From NCBI GenBank assembly GCA_016191145.1, contig JACPPD010000008.1, positions 1-64,000 of the forward strand: DNA of 64,000 nucleotides. The letters run 5' to 3'. The position numbers and the translations under genes were made by a program. Every line of letters begins with the position of its first letter. Position 1 is the stretch's first letter. Origin of the DNA: Ignavibacteria bacterium (GTDB taxonomy: Bacteria > Bacteroidota > Ignavibacteria > Kapaibacteriales > Kapaibacteriaceae). The notes under the pieces are model-generated. The model had not been told where the DNA came from. It searched no databases and worked only from the letters and a program-made list of their open reading frames with translations. Shown here one piece after another: positions 28,535 through 38,647 of the stretch.

Positions 28535-30358
28535 ATGAGTACCGAAGCCATCGCCCATTCACCATCGCACGAACATGTGCACGAAGAGGCACATCATCAT
28601 GTTCTTCCGTGGTACCGGCGGTACCTCTTTTCAACAGATCATAAGGTGATTGCTAAGCAGTTCATGCTTACGTCGTTCATCTTCCTGTTCATCGGTGGTG
28701 CGTTTGCACTAATAATCAGATGGCAGCTCGCCTATCCTGGAAAACCAATACCTGTTATTGGAGCACTGTTTCCCAGCACATGGGTAACAGAACCGGGAAG
28801 CGGAATCATCACTCCGGAGTTTTTTGCGCAGTTGCTAACAATGCACGGTTCAATCATGATCTTCTTCGTGATTATTCCATTAGCTGTAGGCATGTTCGGG
28901 AATTTCTGCATCCCACTCATGATTGGCACCAACGACATGGCGCTGCCTCGCCTGAACATGTGGTCGTTCTGGCTGCTGCCGCCCGCAGGACTCATCATTC
29001 TCACAGGATTTTTTACACCATCGGGTTATGCTGCTGCCGGGTGGACGAGTTACCCGCCCCTTGCTGCGCAGACAGGATATCCCACATTCACGTTTACCGG
29101 ACAGACACTTTGGCTGATAGCAGTATTCCTCATTGGATTTTCTTCTATCATGGGAGGTGTGAACTACATCACTACCGTTCTAAACAAGCGTGCCAAAGGG
29201 ATGAGATTGTTTGATATGCCCCTTACAATTTGGGCAATCTTTATTACGGCAATTCTTGCCGTGTTGGGTACTCCGGTGCTGGCAGCCGGACTGGCGATGT
29301 TATTCTTTGATAATTTCCTGCATACCAGTTTCTTCCTCCCGGACAATCTCGTTACGTCTTCGAAATATTTTGGAGGGGGCCAGCCAGTGTTGTTCCAACA
29401 TGTGTTCTGGTTCTACTCACACCCGGCAGTGTATATCATGCTGGTGCCGCTAATGGGTGTTGTGAGCGATGTTATCTCGACGTTCTCGCGTAAACCGATC
29501 TTCGGTTATAAGGCTATGATTTTTGCCATTGCAAGTATCGCGGGTCTGGGATTTATTGTTTGGGGACACCACATGTTTCAGTCCGGCATGAACCCCTTGC
29601 TTGGAACAACCTTCATGCTCTCGACAATTGTGATTGCCGTTCCGTCGGCAATCAAGGTTTTTAACTGGCTCGGGACGTTATGGAGGGGCAACATTCATTA
29701 TTCCGCGGCCATGTTGAGTGCTCTTGCCTTTGTAAGCATGTTTATTATCGGCGGATTGTCCGGTGTGTTTATGGCCTCGGCGCCAGTTGATATATACATT
29801 CACGATACTTACTTCATTGTTGCCCACATTCACTACGTGCTATTTGGCGGATCCCTCTTTGGCATCTTCGCAGGCTTGTATTACTGGTTCCCAAAGATGT
29901 TTGGAAAGATGCTGAGCGAAACCTGGGGTCGGCGTCACTTATTCTGGACATTTATCGGTTTCAACGTTTGCTTTTTCCCAATGCACGTGCTGGGCCTTGG
30001 CGGCCACATGCGCCGCATTTACGATCCCAATGTTTACGACTTCCTAAAGGGATTGCATCCCATGAACCAAATCATCACGTACGGCGCATTCTTATTAGGA
30101 TTTGCGCAACTGATACTTATCGGTAACATTCTCTACTCGCTGTTTTTTGGCAAAAAGGCTTCTCGAAATCCGTGGCATGCAAACTCGCTGGAATGGGCAG
30201 CTCCGCCGCACCCGGGACACGGCAATTTTGATTCTGACATCACAGTCTATCGTGGACCTTACGAGTATAGTGTGGCCGACCGCGAACTGGACTACTGGCC
30301 GCAATGGGAACCTGGCAAGGCGATATCTATTCACCACCATACTATTGCTGTCGATTGA
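28535..30358 (+). CDS. coxA: Cytochrome c oxidase subunit I
   Basis: STDHKVIAKQFM, HVFWFYSHPAVYIMLVP, VAHIHYVLFGG. Confidence 0.97.
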   Translation: MSTEAIAHSPSHEHVHEEAHHHVLPWYRRYLFSTDHKVIAKQFMLTSFIFLFIGGAFALIIRWQLAYPGKPIPVIGALFPSTWVTEPGSGIITPEFFAQLLTMHGSIMIFFVIIPLAVGMFGNFCIPLMIGTNDMALPRLNMWSFWLLPPAGLIILTGFFTPSGYAAAGWTSYPPLAAQTGYPTFTFTGQTLWLIAVFLIGFSSIMGGVNYITTVLNKRAKGMRLFDMPLTIWAIFITAILAVLGTPVLAAGLAMLFFDNFLHTSFFLPDNLVTSSKYFGGGQPVLFQHVFWFYSHPAVYIMLVPLMGVVSDVISTFSRKPIFGYKAMIFAIASIAGLGFIVWGHHMFQSGMNPLLGTTFMLSTIVIAVPSAIKVFNWLGTLWRGNIHYSAAMLSALAFVSMFIIGGLSGVFMASAPVDIYIHDTYFIVAHIHYVLFGGSLFGIFAGLYYWFPKMFGKMLSETWGRRHLFWTFIGFNVCFFPMHVLGLGGHMRRIYDPNVYDFLKGLHPMNQIITYGAFLLGFAQLILIGNILYSLFFGKKASRNPWHANSLEWAAPPHPGHGNFDSDITVYRGPYEYSVADRELDYWPQWEPGKAISIHHHTIAVD

Positions 30359-31521
30359 TGACTCATCTGCATCGTGTGGGCATTCTGCTGACCGTGTTAA
30401 CATTTACGCTCATCGTGTGGGGTGGCCATGTTAATTCGACAAACAGTGGAATGGCGTTTTCAGATTGGCCGACGTCCAACACGTCTGCAATGATTACCTA
30501 CACACCATCTGAGTGGCTGTGGCAGGGAGACCGTTTTTGGGAACATGGACATCGGTTGTTGGCAACGATTGTTGGTATAGTTACTACCATCATGCTCGTT
30601 ATTGCCTATCGTGCCACACCGCGAGAGCGCCGGCCAAACGGAATCATTATCGCGTTCGCGGCATTCGTGTTTGCTACGGTGGCATCAGCGCTCGTAGGAG
30701 TCAATCCTATGTCCGGTGGATTCATGGAGTCGTTCATGATTACGCTGGCAATTGCGTTTGCTTACTTTTTATATCGCAGCGCAAAAACTTTAGGGCAGGT
30801 TCGCATTTTATGGTTATCCCTAGCAGCTTTTACCTCTGTATGCCTGCAGGGAGCGTTCGGAGGCTACACGGTTAGGAATAACCTGCCGTGGTGGACGTCG
30901 ACAGTTCACGGAGTCCTGGCTGAAGTCTTCTTCATGATTGTGATAGGAATCACGTTTCTCACAGTACGGAGACAAGGTGCGAGAAATACGGATAACGAAA
31001 GGCTGAAGCCAACACCGACGCTGAAAGTAATTATATTTACTACATGGGGTTTCAGTTTTATTCAGTTCATCCTTGGGGCGTTAACACGTCACAACCATGC
31101 CTGGAGCGCAAGCCTATCATGGCCTCAATGGAACAGTGAGGGATTTTTTCCCAGTTCCGATTTGCTGCAGCATCCGCAAGTACTGATACACTTTTTTCAC
31201 AGAACGTTTGCCTACGCCGTAGCGCTCATGATGGCAGTGCAATGGGCTGCAATGAGAAGGGCGGTCAAGAGCGGTAAAACCCTGCCAAAGAACGCAGAAA
31301 GAATATCATTTGTTGGATGCGTTCTGGTAATTGCTCAGATAGCTCTTGGTGTTCTGGTTCTGCAAACTTTACGCAACGAAGTCGTCACCACACTCCATGT
31401 GATGATCGGCGTGGCGTTGCTGGCAATGAACACTGTTCTGATGTATACAGTTGGCGGCAAACACCAGCCTGAAGCTGAAGCCGTTCACCAGGCAATGCTT
31501 GTTGGAGGGGGCAGACGATGA
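30358..31521 (+). CDS. ctaA: Heme A synthase (COX15/CtaA)
   Basis: HRVGILLTVLTFTLIVWGGHVNSTNSGMAFSDWP; start overlaps coxA stop (ATGA). Confidence 0.9.
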   Translation: MTHLHRVGILLTVLTFTLIVWGGHVNSTNSGMAFSDWPTSNTSAMITYTPSEWLWQGDRFWEHGHRLLATIVGIVTTIMLVIAYRATPRERRPNGIIIAFAAFVFATVASALVGVNPMSGGFMESFMITLAIAFAYFLYRSAKTLGQVRILWLSLAAFTSVCLQGAFGGYTVRNNLPWWTSTVHGVLAEVFFMIVIGITFLTVRRQGARNTDNERLKPTPTLKVIIFTTWGFSFIQFILGALTRHNHAWSASLSWPQWNSEGFFPSSDLLQHPQVLIHFFHRTFAYAVALMMAVQWAAMRRAVKSGKTLPKNAERISFVGCVLVIAQIALGVLVLQTLRNEVVTTLHVMIGVALLAMNTVLMYTVGGKHQPEAEAVHQAMLVGGGRR

Positions 31522-32450
31522 ACCCTACGCAATCATCCGTCCAAGCACTTCCGAAATCAGTAGAACAAACAGCGTCGTCTGTTCTCGGTGATTATTACGA
31601 ACTCACAAAGCCAGGCATAACGCAAATGGTTGCGCTGACGACGCTGACTGGCTACTACGTTGCGATTCCAGTATCGTTTGTTGATTATGCCGGCAACAGC
31701 AGCAATTGGATACATTTTTTTCTCACGATGATTGGCACAATAGCTATCAGCGCCGGAAGCTGCGTGTTTAATCACATTGCAGAGCGTAAAGAAGATGCCA
31801 TGATGAAGCGGACGGCTACACGCCCCCTTCCATCGGGGTCAGTTTCGGTTTCACAAGCTGCTCTATTTGGATCTATGCTGACGGCGATTGGTGCAGCTAT
31901 GCTGTGGAACGTAAATATAGTTACTTTCCTTCTGGCTGTTATCACATGGATTGTATACGTTGTTGTCTACACGCCTCTGAAGAAACGAAGCACGCTCTCG
32001 CTGCTGATTGGCGGAATACCAGGCGCGCTGCCGTTTGCGGGAGGGTGGACAGCCGTTAGAGGAACGCCGGATGTTGAAGCATGGTCGTTTTTTGCCATAT
32101 TATTTTTTTGGCAGCTCCCGCATTTTTTGGCGCTCTCGTGGATGTATCGTCACGATTACCGCGAAGGCGGATTTGTGATGCATGCCATTAGCGACAGAAC
32201 AGGAAGGTCGGTTGCCCTTCAATCGGTGATGTACTCACTGCTCACGCTTGCTACGTTCATGGTGCCGTTTTTACTTGGCTTAGCTGGAATGGTGTATGTG
32301 TTGGGAGCTTTTGGATTAGGGCTTTGGCTATGCGTAGAATCAATTCAATTCTTGCGCCGGCGTCAGCACCGATCTGCCCGAAGGCTTTTGCTTACATCGT
32401 ATGCAGCATTGATGGGAGTGCTGGTTTTGTTGATTATCGACAAAGTTTAA
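31518..32450 (+). CDS. ctaB: Protoheme IX farnesyltransferase
   Basis: YYELTKPGITQMVALTTLTGYY, MKRTATRPLPSG, YTPLKKRSTLSLLIGGIPGALP. Confidence 0.95.
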   Translation: MNPTQSSVQALPKSVEQTASSVLGDYYELTKPGITQMVALTTLTGYYVAIPVSFVDYAGNSSNWIHFFLTMIGTIAISAGSCVFNHIAERKEDAMMKRTATRPLPSGSVSVSQAALFGSMLTAIGAAMLWNVNIVTFLLAVITWIVYVVVYTPLKKRSTLSLLIGGIPGALPFAGGWTAVRGTPDVEAWSFFAILFFWQLPHFLALSWMYRHDYREGGFVMHAISDRTGRSVALQSVMYSLLTLATFMVPFLLGLAGMVYVLGAFGLGLWLCVESIQFLRRRQHRSARRLLLTSYAALMGVLVLLIIDKV

Positions 32451-32482
32451 CAACGTGAACAATCAATTCCAATGGTGACAAT

Positions 32483-33106
32483 ATGTCGGCTGGTTTAAGT
32501 CTTGCCCACGAACCGGTAACGCGGATCCCGCACGGTAAGCTTCTGATGTGGATTTTTCTCGCATCGGAGCTCATGTTTTTCTCCGGTTTTTTTGGTGCAT
32601 TCATTGTTTTGCGGAACACGAATTACGACGTGTTTGGTCAGGGTTCGGCACACCTTAGCTGGCCCCTTGCATTATTGAACACATTCATCCTTATTGCCAG
32701 TTCACTCACGATGGCGTTATCGATATACCACCTTGAGCGCAACAACAGAGGATTATTCAGGTTGTTTCTTGGTTTGACGATTTGCGGAGGCTTTGGCTTT
32801 CTCATTGTAAAGTGGTTCGAATACAGCGCAAAATTTTCCGATGGATTATTTCCAGGACAGCAGCACCACACTATTTTCTATTCGTTCTATTTTTTGATGA
32901 CGGGATTTCACGCACTGCACGTTATGGCAGGGATGATTCCGATGGGATTCATGTGGATGCGTTCGTTCTCAGAAAAAGGGTATCCCTTCCCGCGCAAGGT
33001 TGAAACTCTTGGATTGTACTGGCACTTTGTAGACCTCATGTGGATTTTCATCTTCCCGGCTTTGTACCTGATGATTCCATATCACGCTGCAATTCCTCAT
33101 CACTGA
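32483..33106 (+). CDS. coxC: Cytochrome c oxidase subunit III
   Basis: LLMWIFLASELMFFSGFFGAF, GFHALHVMAGMI, YWHFVDLMWIFIFPALYL. Confidence 0.95.
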   Translation: MSAGLSLAHEPVTRIPHGKLLMWIFLASELMFFSGFFGAFIVLRNTNYDVFGQGSAHLSWPLALLNTFILIASSLTMALSIYHLERNNRGLFRLFLGLTICGGFGFLIVKWFEYSAKFSDGLFPGQQHHTIFYSFYFLMTGFHALHVMAGMIPMGFMWMRSFSEKGYPFPRKVETLGLYWHFVDLMWIFIFPALYLMIPYHAAIPHH

Positions 33107-33124
33107 TCTGCAACGGAGTTTTCT

Positions 33125-33439
33125 ATGTCGACCGATCATACCAATGTTGTCCCTTCGTACATGAAGGTATTTTATACGCTCTCTGTGTTAACCGTTTTAA
33201 CTGTAGTTGCAGCGAAGGCGCTCGAGTTTCCGCATACATGGGGCATGATAGGAGACATCCTGCATGTTACCATCGGTGTAGTAATCGCAATCATCAAGGT
33301 GATGTGCGTTATGTACATTTTCATGCATTTGAAGTTCGACAATCCCCTGATCCGCATCGCCGTATTTGTTCCAGTATTCCTGTTCAGCGTTATGGTGTTT
33401 GCGCTCAATTTCCTTGAAACATGGCACTATACGTACTAG
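33125..33439 (+). CDS. coxD: Cytochrome c oxidase subunit IV-like small membrane protein
   Basis: Position after coxC; three TM segments; VMCVMYIFMHLKFDNPLIRIAV. Confidence 0.82.
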   Translation: MSTDHTNVVPSYMKVFYTLSVLTVLTVVAAKALEFPHTWGMIGDILHVTIGVVIAIIKVMCVMYIFMHLKFDNPLIRIAVFVPVFLFSVMVFALNFLETWHYTY

Positions 33440-34008
33440 GACGAGGACTGACTCTAAACGTGGCGGCAGCTTGCCTTTTTTTATTCCTTGCTGTTGCATG
33501 TTCAAACGATGATGCAGCAAGGATTGAACAGCAGGGCATGGCGGCGAAGCCCGCTCCGGTGTTTTCGGGTACCGATCAGCGGGGCAATGAGTTCAGGAGT
33601 GGAGATTTGAAAGGTCACGCATGGATTGCCTCATTCTTTTTTACCAGCTGCCAGGGTGTTTGTCCAAAGCTGAATAATGTGCTGGCTGGTTTGCAAAAAG
33701 AATATGGCGATAAATTGAAATTTGTATCTATATCAACCGATCCGGATACCGACTCAGTATCGGCGCTCAGCGACTACTCACTGCGCTTTAGCGCGAAGTA
33801 TGGAACATGGTGGATGATTCGGATGCCCTTAGATTCGGTGCGAAGTGTTTCTGCAAAAGGTTTTGCACTCATGGATCCCCGCGAGCCTGCCATGCATAGT
33901 ACGCGATTTGCAGCCGTAGATAAACAGATGAACATCGTTGGGTATTTCGATAGCGAGGATTCGACCGACGTGAAACGATTGAAATCATGGATCAGCTCCC
34001 AGCAATAA
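33421..34008 (+). CDS. SCO1/SenC-family copper chaperone/thiol protein
   Basis: ASFFFTSCQGVCPKLNNVLAGLQ, SISTDPDTDSVSAL. Confidence 0.93.
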   Translation: MALYVLGRGLTLNVAAACLFLFLAVACSNDDAARIEQQGMAAKPAPVFSGTDQRGNEFRSGDLKGHAWIASFFFTSCQGVCPKLNNVLAGLQKEYGDKLKFVSISTDPDTDSVSALSDYSLRFSAKYGTWWMIRMPLDSVRSVSAKGFALMDPREPAMHSTRFAAVDKQMNIVGYFDSEDSTDVKRLKSWISSQQ

Positions 34009-34424
34009 ATGCCACATTGAACGCAGCCAGCACCATCTTGCTCCTTACGGGTTTCGGTTTCATCAGACGAAAGCGAATCAAACAACATCGCTTTTGTATG
34101 ATTTCAGCCTTCATACTCTCGATGTTGTTTCTTGTGGGTTACCTTGCACATAAGTGGCATCTGTATTCAACAACAGGCTCGTACAACACTGCATTTCATG
34201 GTCAGGGGGCTTTCAAAGGCTTGTATTTTTCAATACTCATTACTCATGTTGCTCTTGCGGCGACTGTTCCTGTGTTGGCTTCGATAACGCTTTTCCGCGG
34301 ATTGAAGATGAGTGTGGTAAAGCATAAGCGTCTTGCCAGGGTAACATTACCTATCTGGCTCTACGTGTCTGTTACCGGAGTTATCGTGTATTTCATGTTG
34401 TATCAATGGAGTCCGCAGTCATGA
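33987..34424 (+). CDS. DUF420 membrane protein
   Basis: LPAINATLNAASTILLLTGFGFIRRKRIKQHRFCMISAFILSMLFLVGYL. Confidence 0.88.
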   Translation: MDQLPAINATLNAASTILLLTGFGFIRRKRIKQHRFCMISAFILSMLFLVGYLAHKWHLYSTTGSYNTAFHGQGAFKGLYFSILITHVALAATVPVLASITLFRGLKMSVVKHKRLARVTLPIWLYVSVTGVIVYFMLYQWSPQS

Positions 34425-34717
34425 TGGATTCGCCCAACAACGCAAGAAAACTGCATCTTGCACCATCGATGTCTCTTGTTCGCAGCACAAGGGGTTACCT
34501 CGTGTACATATTTGTTGTGGTTAGTATGTTCCTCGTTCCAATGGCGTTGTATGCCTGTCCGGGTTGCAAGCAAGGGTATGCTCCTGAATCGGTGAATGCT
34601 GCTGTTGGAGATGCATATTCGATGTCGGTAATATTTATGTTGGCGGTGCCGGCAACGCTTGTTACTGTGTTTACAATTGTTTTGACGCGACGGCTCAGGA
34701 ACATTGAAAAGAAGTAG
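34406..34717 (+). CDS. Small membrane protein with CPGC motif, unknown function
   Basis: Two TM segments around ACPGCKQGYAPESVNAAVGDAYSMSV; overlaps upstream DUF420 gene. Confidence 0.75.
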   Translation: MESAVMMDSPNNARKLHLAPSMSLVRSTRGYLVYIFVVVSMFLVPMALYACPGCKQGYAPESVNAAVGDAYSMSVIFMLAVPATLVTVFTIVLTRRLRNIEKK

Positions 34718-34788
34718 TCGAATGTGTTGCTTCGTTGTCTACGTCAGTTGTTTTGAAGATATTTGCGCTTCATTTTTAAGGGTGGAGA

Positions 34789-35538
34789 ATGTTCTCACGC
34801 CGATTTGACCTGGCTGTGAAATATGGTGTAGTCGCACTTGGAGGTGTGGCCACAATTGTTTTTGCCATCGTGTATTTTGCTGCGAGGAACCAAGTTGCCG
34901 ATGTTGGATACAGACCGCAGCAGCCAGTTCCATTTTCACACAAGCTACATACAGGCGAATTGCAAATCAGTTGTCAGTATTGTCATGCAGGCGTTGAAAT
35001 GTCTGCACATTCTCCGATCCCCACCACACAGACGTGCATGAACTGTCACACAGCCGTAAAACCCGAGAGCCCTCGCCTGGCGCGAGTGCGCGAGAGTATG
35101 GAAACGGGGATTCCAATTGAGTGGGTTCGCATCCACAAGGTACCAGACTATGCGCACTTCAATCATTCGCGGCACATCAGGGCGCAAATCGATTGTAAGT
35201 CCTGTCACGGTCCGGTTGAAAGCATGGGAGTTGTTTCGCAATACAAGCCCCTTTCCATGGGATGGTGTTTGGATTGCCACAGGAATCCGGCCGACAACAT
35301 TGTTGGCGCCCGACCAATCAGCGGTGTGTTTACCGGGCAGTTGCATGACGTAAATAATTTGCTCGATAGTACCTACATCTTTACGCCGATTGCCGCACAA
35401 ATAGGGGAGTCGAAGCCAATAGTGAGCCCATCGTTTGGGATGGTTGAAACGGCGCTCCCCGCACACGAGGTTGATGGCATTCCGCACCCGAAAAAAGCCG
35501 GGCTGGGTCCGGAGAATTGTTCCACATGCCATTATTGA
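34789..35538 (+). CDS. actA: Alternative complex III multiheme cytochrome c subunit ActA
   Basis: Five CxxCH motifs (CQYCH, CMNCH, CKSCH, CLDCH, CSTCH); position at head of act genes. Confidence 0.92.
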   Translation: MFSRRFDLAVKYGVVALGGVATIVFAIVYFAARNQVADVGYRPQQPVPFSHKLHTGELQISCQYCHAGVEMSAHSPIPTTQTCMNCHTAVKPESPRLARVRESMETGIPIEWVRIHKVPDYAHFNHSRHIRAQIDCKSCHGPVESMGVVSQYKPLSMGWCLDCHRNPADNIVGARPISGVFTGQLHDVNNLLDSTYIFTPIAAQIGESKPIVSPSFGMVETALPAHEVDGIPHPKKAGLGPENCSTCHY

Positions 35539-35590
35539 TATCTGCAGTGGACAGACTAACCAACAACGAAATTCCAAGCAAGGTTTGAAT

Positions 35591-38500
35591 ATGTCCGATC
35601 GTTCGCTACACTCTGCAAATGCAGCGCCATGGAAAAGCCTTGAGTCTCTCAGCGGTGCAGTAGATTATAAAGAAAGTGAGTTTCCGGAAACGGGTCCGAT
35701 GGCGGAAAACGTTGTGAGCCGACGCGGATTCATGACGATTATGTCGGCCTCGATGGCATTAACAGCCGCCGCATGCCGACGCCCAGAGCAGAGGTTGGTA
35801 CCGTCTGTAAAATCGCTTCAAACTGCTATCCCGGGAATGCCCCTTGAATATGCCAGTGTATATACGAAGTGCAATGTTGCATACGGTGCACTGGTTAAGA
35901 CGCGCGAGGGCCGACCGATTAAGGTTAAAGGCAATGAGCTTCACCCTGGCAATGCCGGAAGGGCATCTGCGGAGATGCAGGCGTCGTTGCTATCGTTGTA
36001 CGACCCGGACAGGCTGCGTCGGCCGCGCGTTCGCAAGGGCGGCGGAGGCACTTCGTACAACAATGCATTAATAGCCATTGCAGAAGGAATAACAGAAGCT
36101 CATACGGCAGGAAAAAAGGCGGTATTTGTTGTCGGTGAGCATGCATCGCCTTCCTATGCCGCTCTGATGCAGCATATCAGTGAAGCGATTCCGACAATAA
36201 CTTTTGTTACAATGCCTTCGATTGCAGCCGATAATGCAGCCATTGCCAACCGTGCTGCAATAGGGACGGATGCTGTACTTGTGCCAGACCTTTCGAAAGC
36301 CAGGATTGTTGTTTGTGTTGATGCCGATCCGCTGGGAACCGATCCGCTTTCTCTTTACCATACAACACGATGGTCGCAGAGGCGCAAGCCAGTCAAAGCA
36401 AACAAAAACATGTCGAAAATGATTGTCGCCGAGGCACAGTATTCTCTTACTGGCGGCAATAGTGACGTGCGAATAAAATTACATCCATCGCAGATCGAGC
36501 CATTCCTGGCAGTTATCGAAAAAGAGATTGTAGGTTCTGCCGCTGTCGGTTCCGAGATAGCTGCTTTGGCATCAGCCGATGTTTCCAAACAGGCAGTGGA
36601 AACTGCATCGGCATTGAAGGGTGCAATCGGAGAGTCGTATGTAATGGCTGGCCGACATTTGTCTCCCCGCGCACATGCCATTGCGTTAAACATCAACAAT
36701 GCTCTTGGAAACGTCGGCGCCGGATTAGTTGTTGATCCGAGTATGCAGCTTCCGTTCAGCGGCGACAAATCAGCAGCACTTAATGCGCTGACGAACGATT
36801 TGACGGCAGACAATGTGCACTTGCTGGCTTTCTGCGACGCCAATCCCGAGTACACTGCCGACAGGGCATTCCGAACAGCAATGATGAAGGCTCCTCTGCG
36901 GGTTGCTATAAATCTTTACGAAGATGAAACCGCTGACGTCTGCAACATCAGTATTCCCGGTACGCATTGGCTGGAATCGTGGGGCGACGCAGCAGCCATC
37001 GACGGAACACTGAGCATGCAGCAGCCAATGATTGCGCCCATGAACGATGGAGTGTCATCGGTGCAGGACTCGCTGATGCGCATTGCATTGAAGGTAGGCG
37101 AAAGCTTGAGTATAGGAGCGCTTCCGTTTACTGCAGAGCAGAAATACTCTGACTTTGTTAAAAATCGATGGTATACCATGATGTTGGCATCGGTTCCTAA
37201 CCCCGATGCTGCGTGGCGCAAGACACTTCAGGACGGCATTTTGAACATGCCGCAAATACCTGCGTCTTCGACAACATTTAACGGAGCAGCGGCTGCGCAA
37301 CTTTCTGCGGGACAGTATTCTTCGGGAAGAGTTGTTGCAATAGTGCCATCGCTGAGTTTTTATGACGGGCAGTACTCAAATAATGCGTGGCTTCAGGAAT
37401 TGCCAGACCCAGTAACAAAGATTGTGTGGGAAAATGCTGCGCTCATGAGCCCTGCCACTGCAATCGCAATTGGTGCAGCCAAGAACGACAATCCAAAAGA
37501 ATTAGCTCTTGCAAGTCAGAACCTTGTTACTGTTTCTACAGAACATGGATCTGTTAGCCTGCCCGTATGGGTTCAGGTTGGTATGGCAGACGATGTTATT
37601 GCAATTAGTCTGGGCTACGGACGCACTGCCGGCGGAGCTGTGGCAAAGAATGTAGGTGCAAATGGGTTCGCGCTGGCTTCTGGGGCAAATACAGCGTCGT
37701 ACATGCCCCTTAAAAATATTTCTCTTGTAGCTGGCACAAAGTACCGCGTTGCAACAACACAAAACCATCACACACTTGATGATGGAAGGGGCGAGCGACC
37801 GGTAGCAAAGTGGGTTTCGTTGCACGATGTGCAAAACGGACACCTTGAATCTCTCGAAGAAGAATTTCCAAATACTGGTAAGGACGGCAAATTCCTATTG
37901 CCAGTCTCGATTGTTCCCGATTATGAATACAAGGGACACCGATGGGGAATGGTTATCGATATGAGCGCTTGCACTGGGTGTTCATCGTGTGTAATTGCAT
38001 GCCAATCTGAGAACAACATTCCGGTAGTAGGGAAGGATCAGGTGTTGGTTGGCAGGGAGATGCAGTGGATTAGACTCGATAGGTACTACGTTGGCGACAT
38101 GAGTAATCCGATTTCTCTGAATGAGCCGATGCTGTGCCAGCATTGCGAGAATGCACCGTGCGAAAATGTATGTCCCGTTGCCGCAACTACGCATTCACCC
38201 GAAGGGTTGAATGAAATGACGTACAATCGGTGTGTTGGAACGCGCTATTGCCTGAATAACTGTCCATACAAGGTTCGTCGGTTCAACTTCCTCAACTTTC
38301 ATGCTGAGGAAAAGTCGCCGCTTGATTTGGTGTTTAATCCCAACGTCACAATCAGAATGCGTGGCATTATGGAGAAGTGCACGTTTTGTGTGCAGCGATT
38401 GCACGAGGCCAAGTGGCATGCCAGAGATGAGGGACGTGAGCGTATCAAGGACGGTGAAGCTGTTGTGGCATGTCAGGAAGCATGTCCTGCCGGCGCTATC

Positions 38501-38632
38501 ATCTTTGGTGATACCAATGATGCAACGAGCCGCGTGGCACAGTTGCGTATGGAAGACCGAGGGTTCAAGGTGTTGTCTGAATTAAACGTGCGTCCACAAA
38601 TCACGTATCTCGCTAAAGTGCGAAACTCATAA
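35591..38632 (+). CDS. actB: Alternative complex III subunit ActB (molybdopterin-oxidoreductase-like fused to Fe-S protein)
   Basis: TAT-like SRRGFMTIMSAS; MoCo-like region; CTGCSSCVIACQSENNIPVVGKDQ and further 4Fe-4S motifs; start refined to ATG at 35591. Confidence 0.94.
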   Translation: MSDRSLHSANAAPWKSLESLSGAVDYKESEFPETGPMAENVVSRRGFMTIMSASMALTAAACRRPEQRLVPSVKSLQTAIPGMPLEYASVYTKCNVAYGALVKTREGRPIKVKGNELHPGNAGRASAEMQASLLSLYDPDRLRRPRVRKGGGGTSYNNALIAIAEGITEAHTAGKKAVFVVGEHASPSYAALMQHISEAIPTITFVTMPSIAADNAAIANRAAIGTDAVLVPDLSKARIVVCVDADPLGTDPLSLYHTTRWSQRRKPVKANKNMSKMIVAEAQYSLTGGNSDVRIKLHPSQIEPFLAVIEKEIVGSAAVGSEIAALASADVSKQAVETASALKGAIGESYVMAGRHLSPRAHAIALNINNALGNVGAGLVVDPSMQLPFSGDKSAALNALTNDLTADNVHLLAFCDANPEYTADRAFRTAMMKAPLRVAINLYEDETADVCNISIPGTHWLESWGDAAAIDGTLSMQQPMIAPMNDGVSSVQDSLMRIALKVGESLSIGALPFTAEQKYSDFVKNRWYTMMLASVPNPDAAWRKTLQDGILNMPQIPASSTTFNGAAAAQLSAGQYSSGRVVAIVPSLSFYDGQYSNNAWLQELPDPVTKIVWENAALMSPATAIAIGAAKNDNPKELALASQNLVTVSTEHGSVSLPVWVQVGMADDVIAISLGYGRTAGGAVAKNVGANGFALASGANTASYMPLKNISLVAGTKYRVATTQNHHTLDDGRGERPVAKWVSLHDVQNGHLESLEEEFPNTGKDGKFLLPVSIVPDYEYKGHRWGMVIDMSACTGCSSCVIACQSENNIPVVGKDQVLVGREMQWIRLDRYYVGDMSNPISLNEPMLCQHCENAPCENVCPVAATTHSPEGLNEMTYNRCVGTRYCLNNCPYKVRRFNFLNFHAEEKSPLDLVFNPNVTIRMRGIMEKCTFCVQRLHEAKWHARDEGRERIKDGEAVVACQEACPAGAIIFGDTNDATSRVAQLRMEDRGFKVLSELNVRPQITYLAKVRNS

Positions 38633-38647
38633 AGGAAAAACGTCGAG

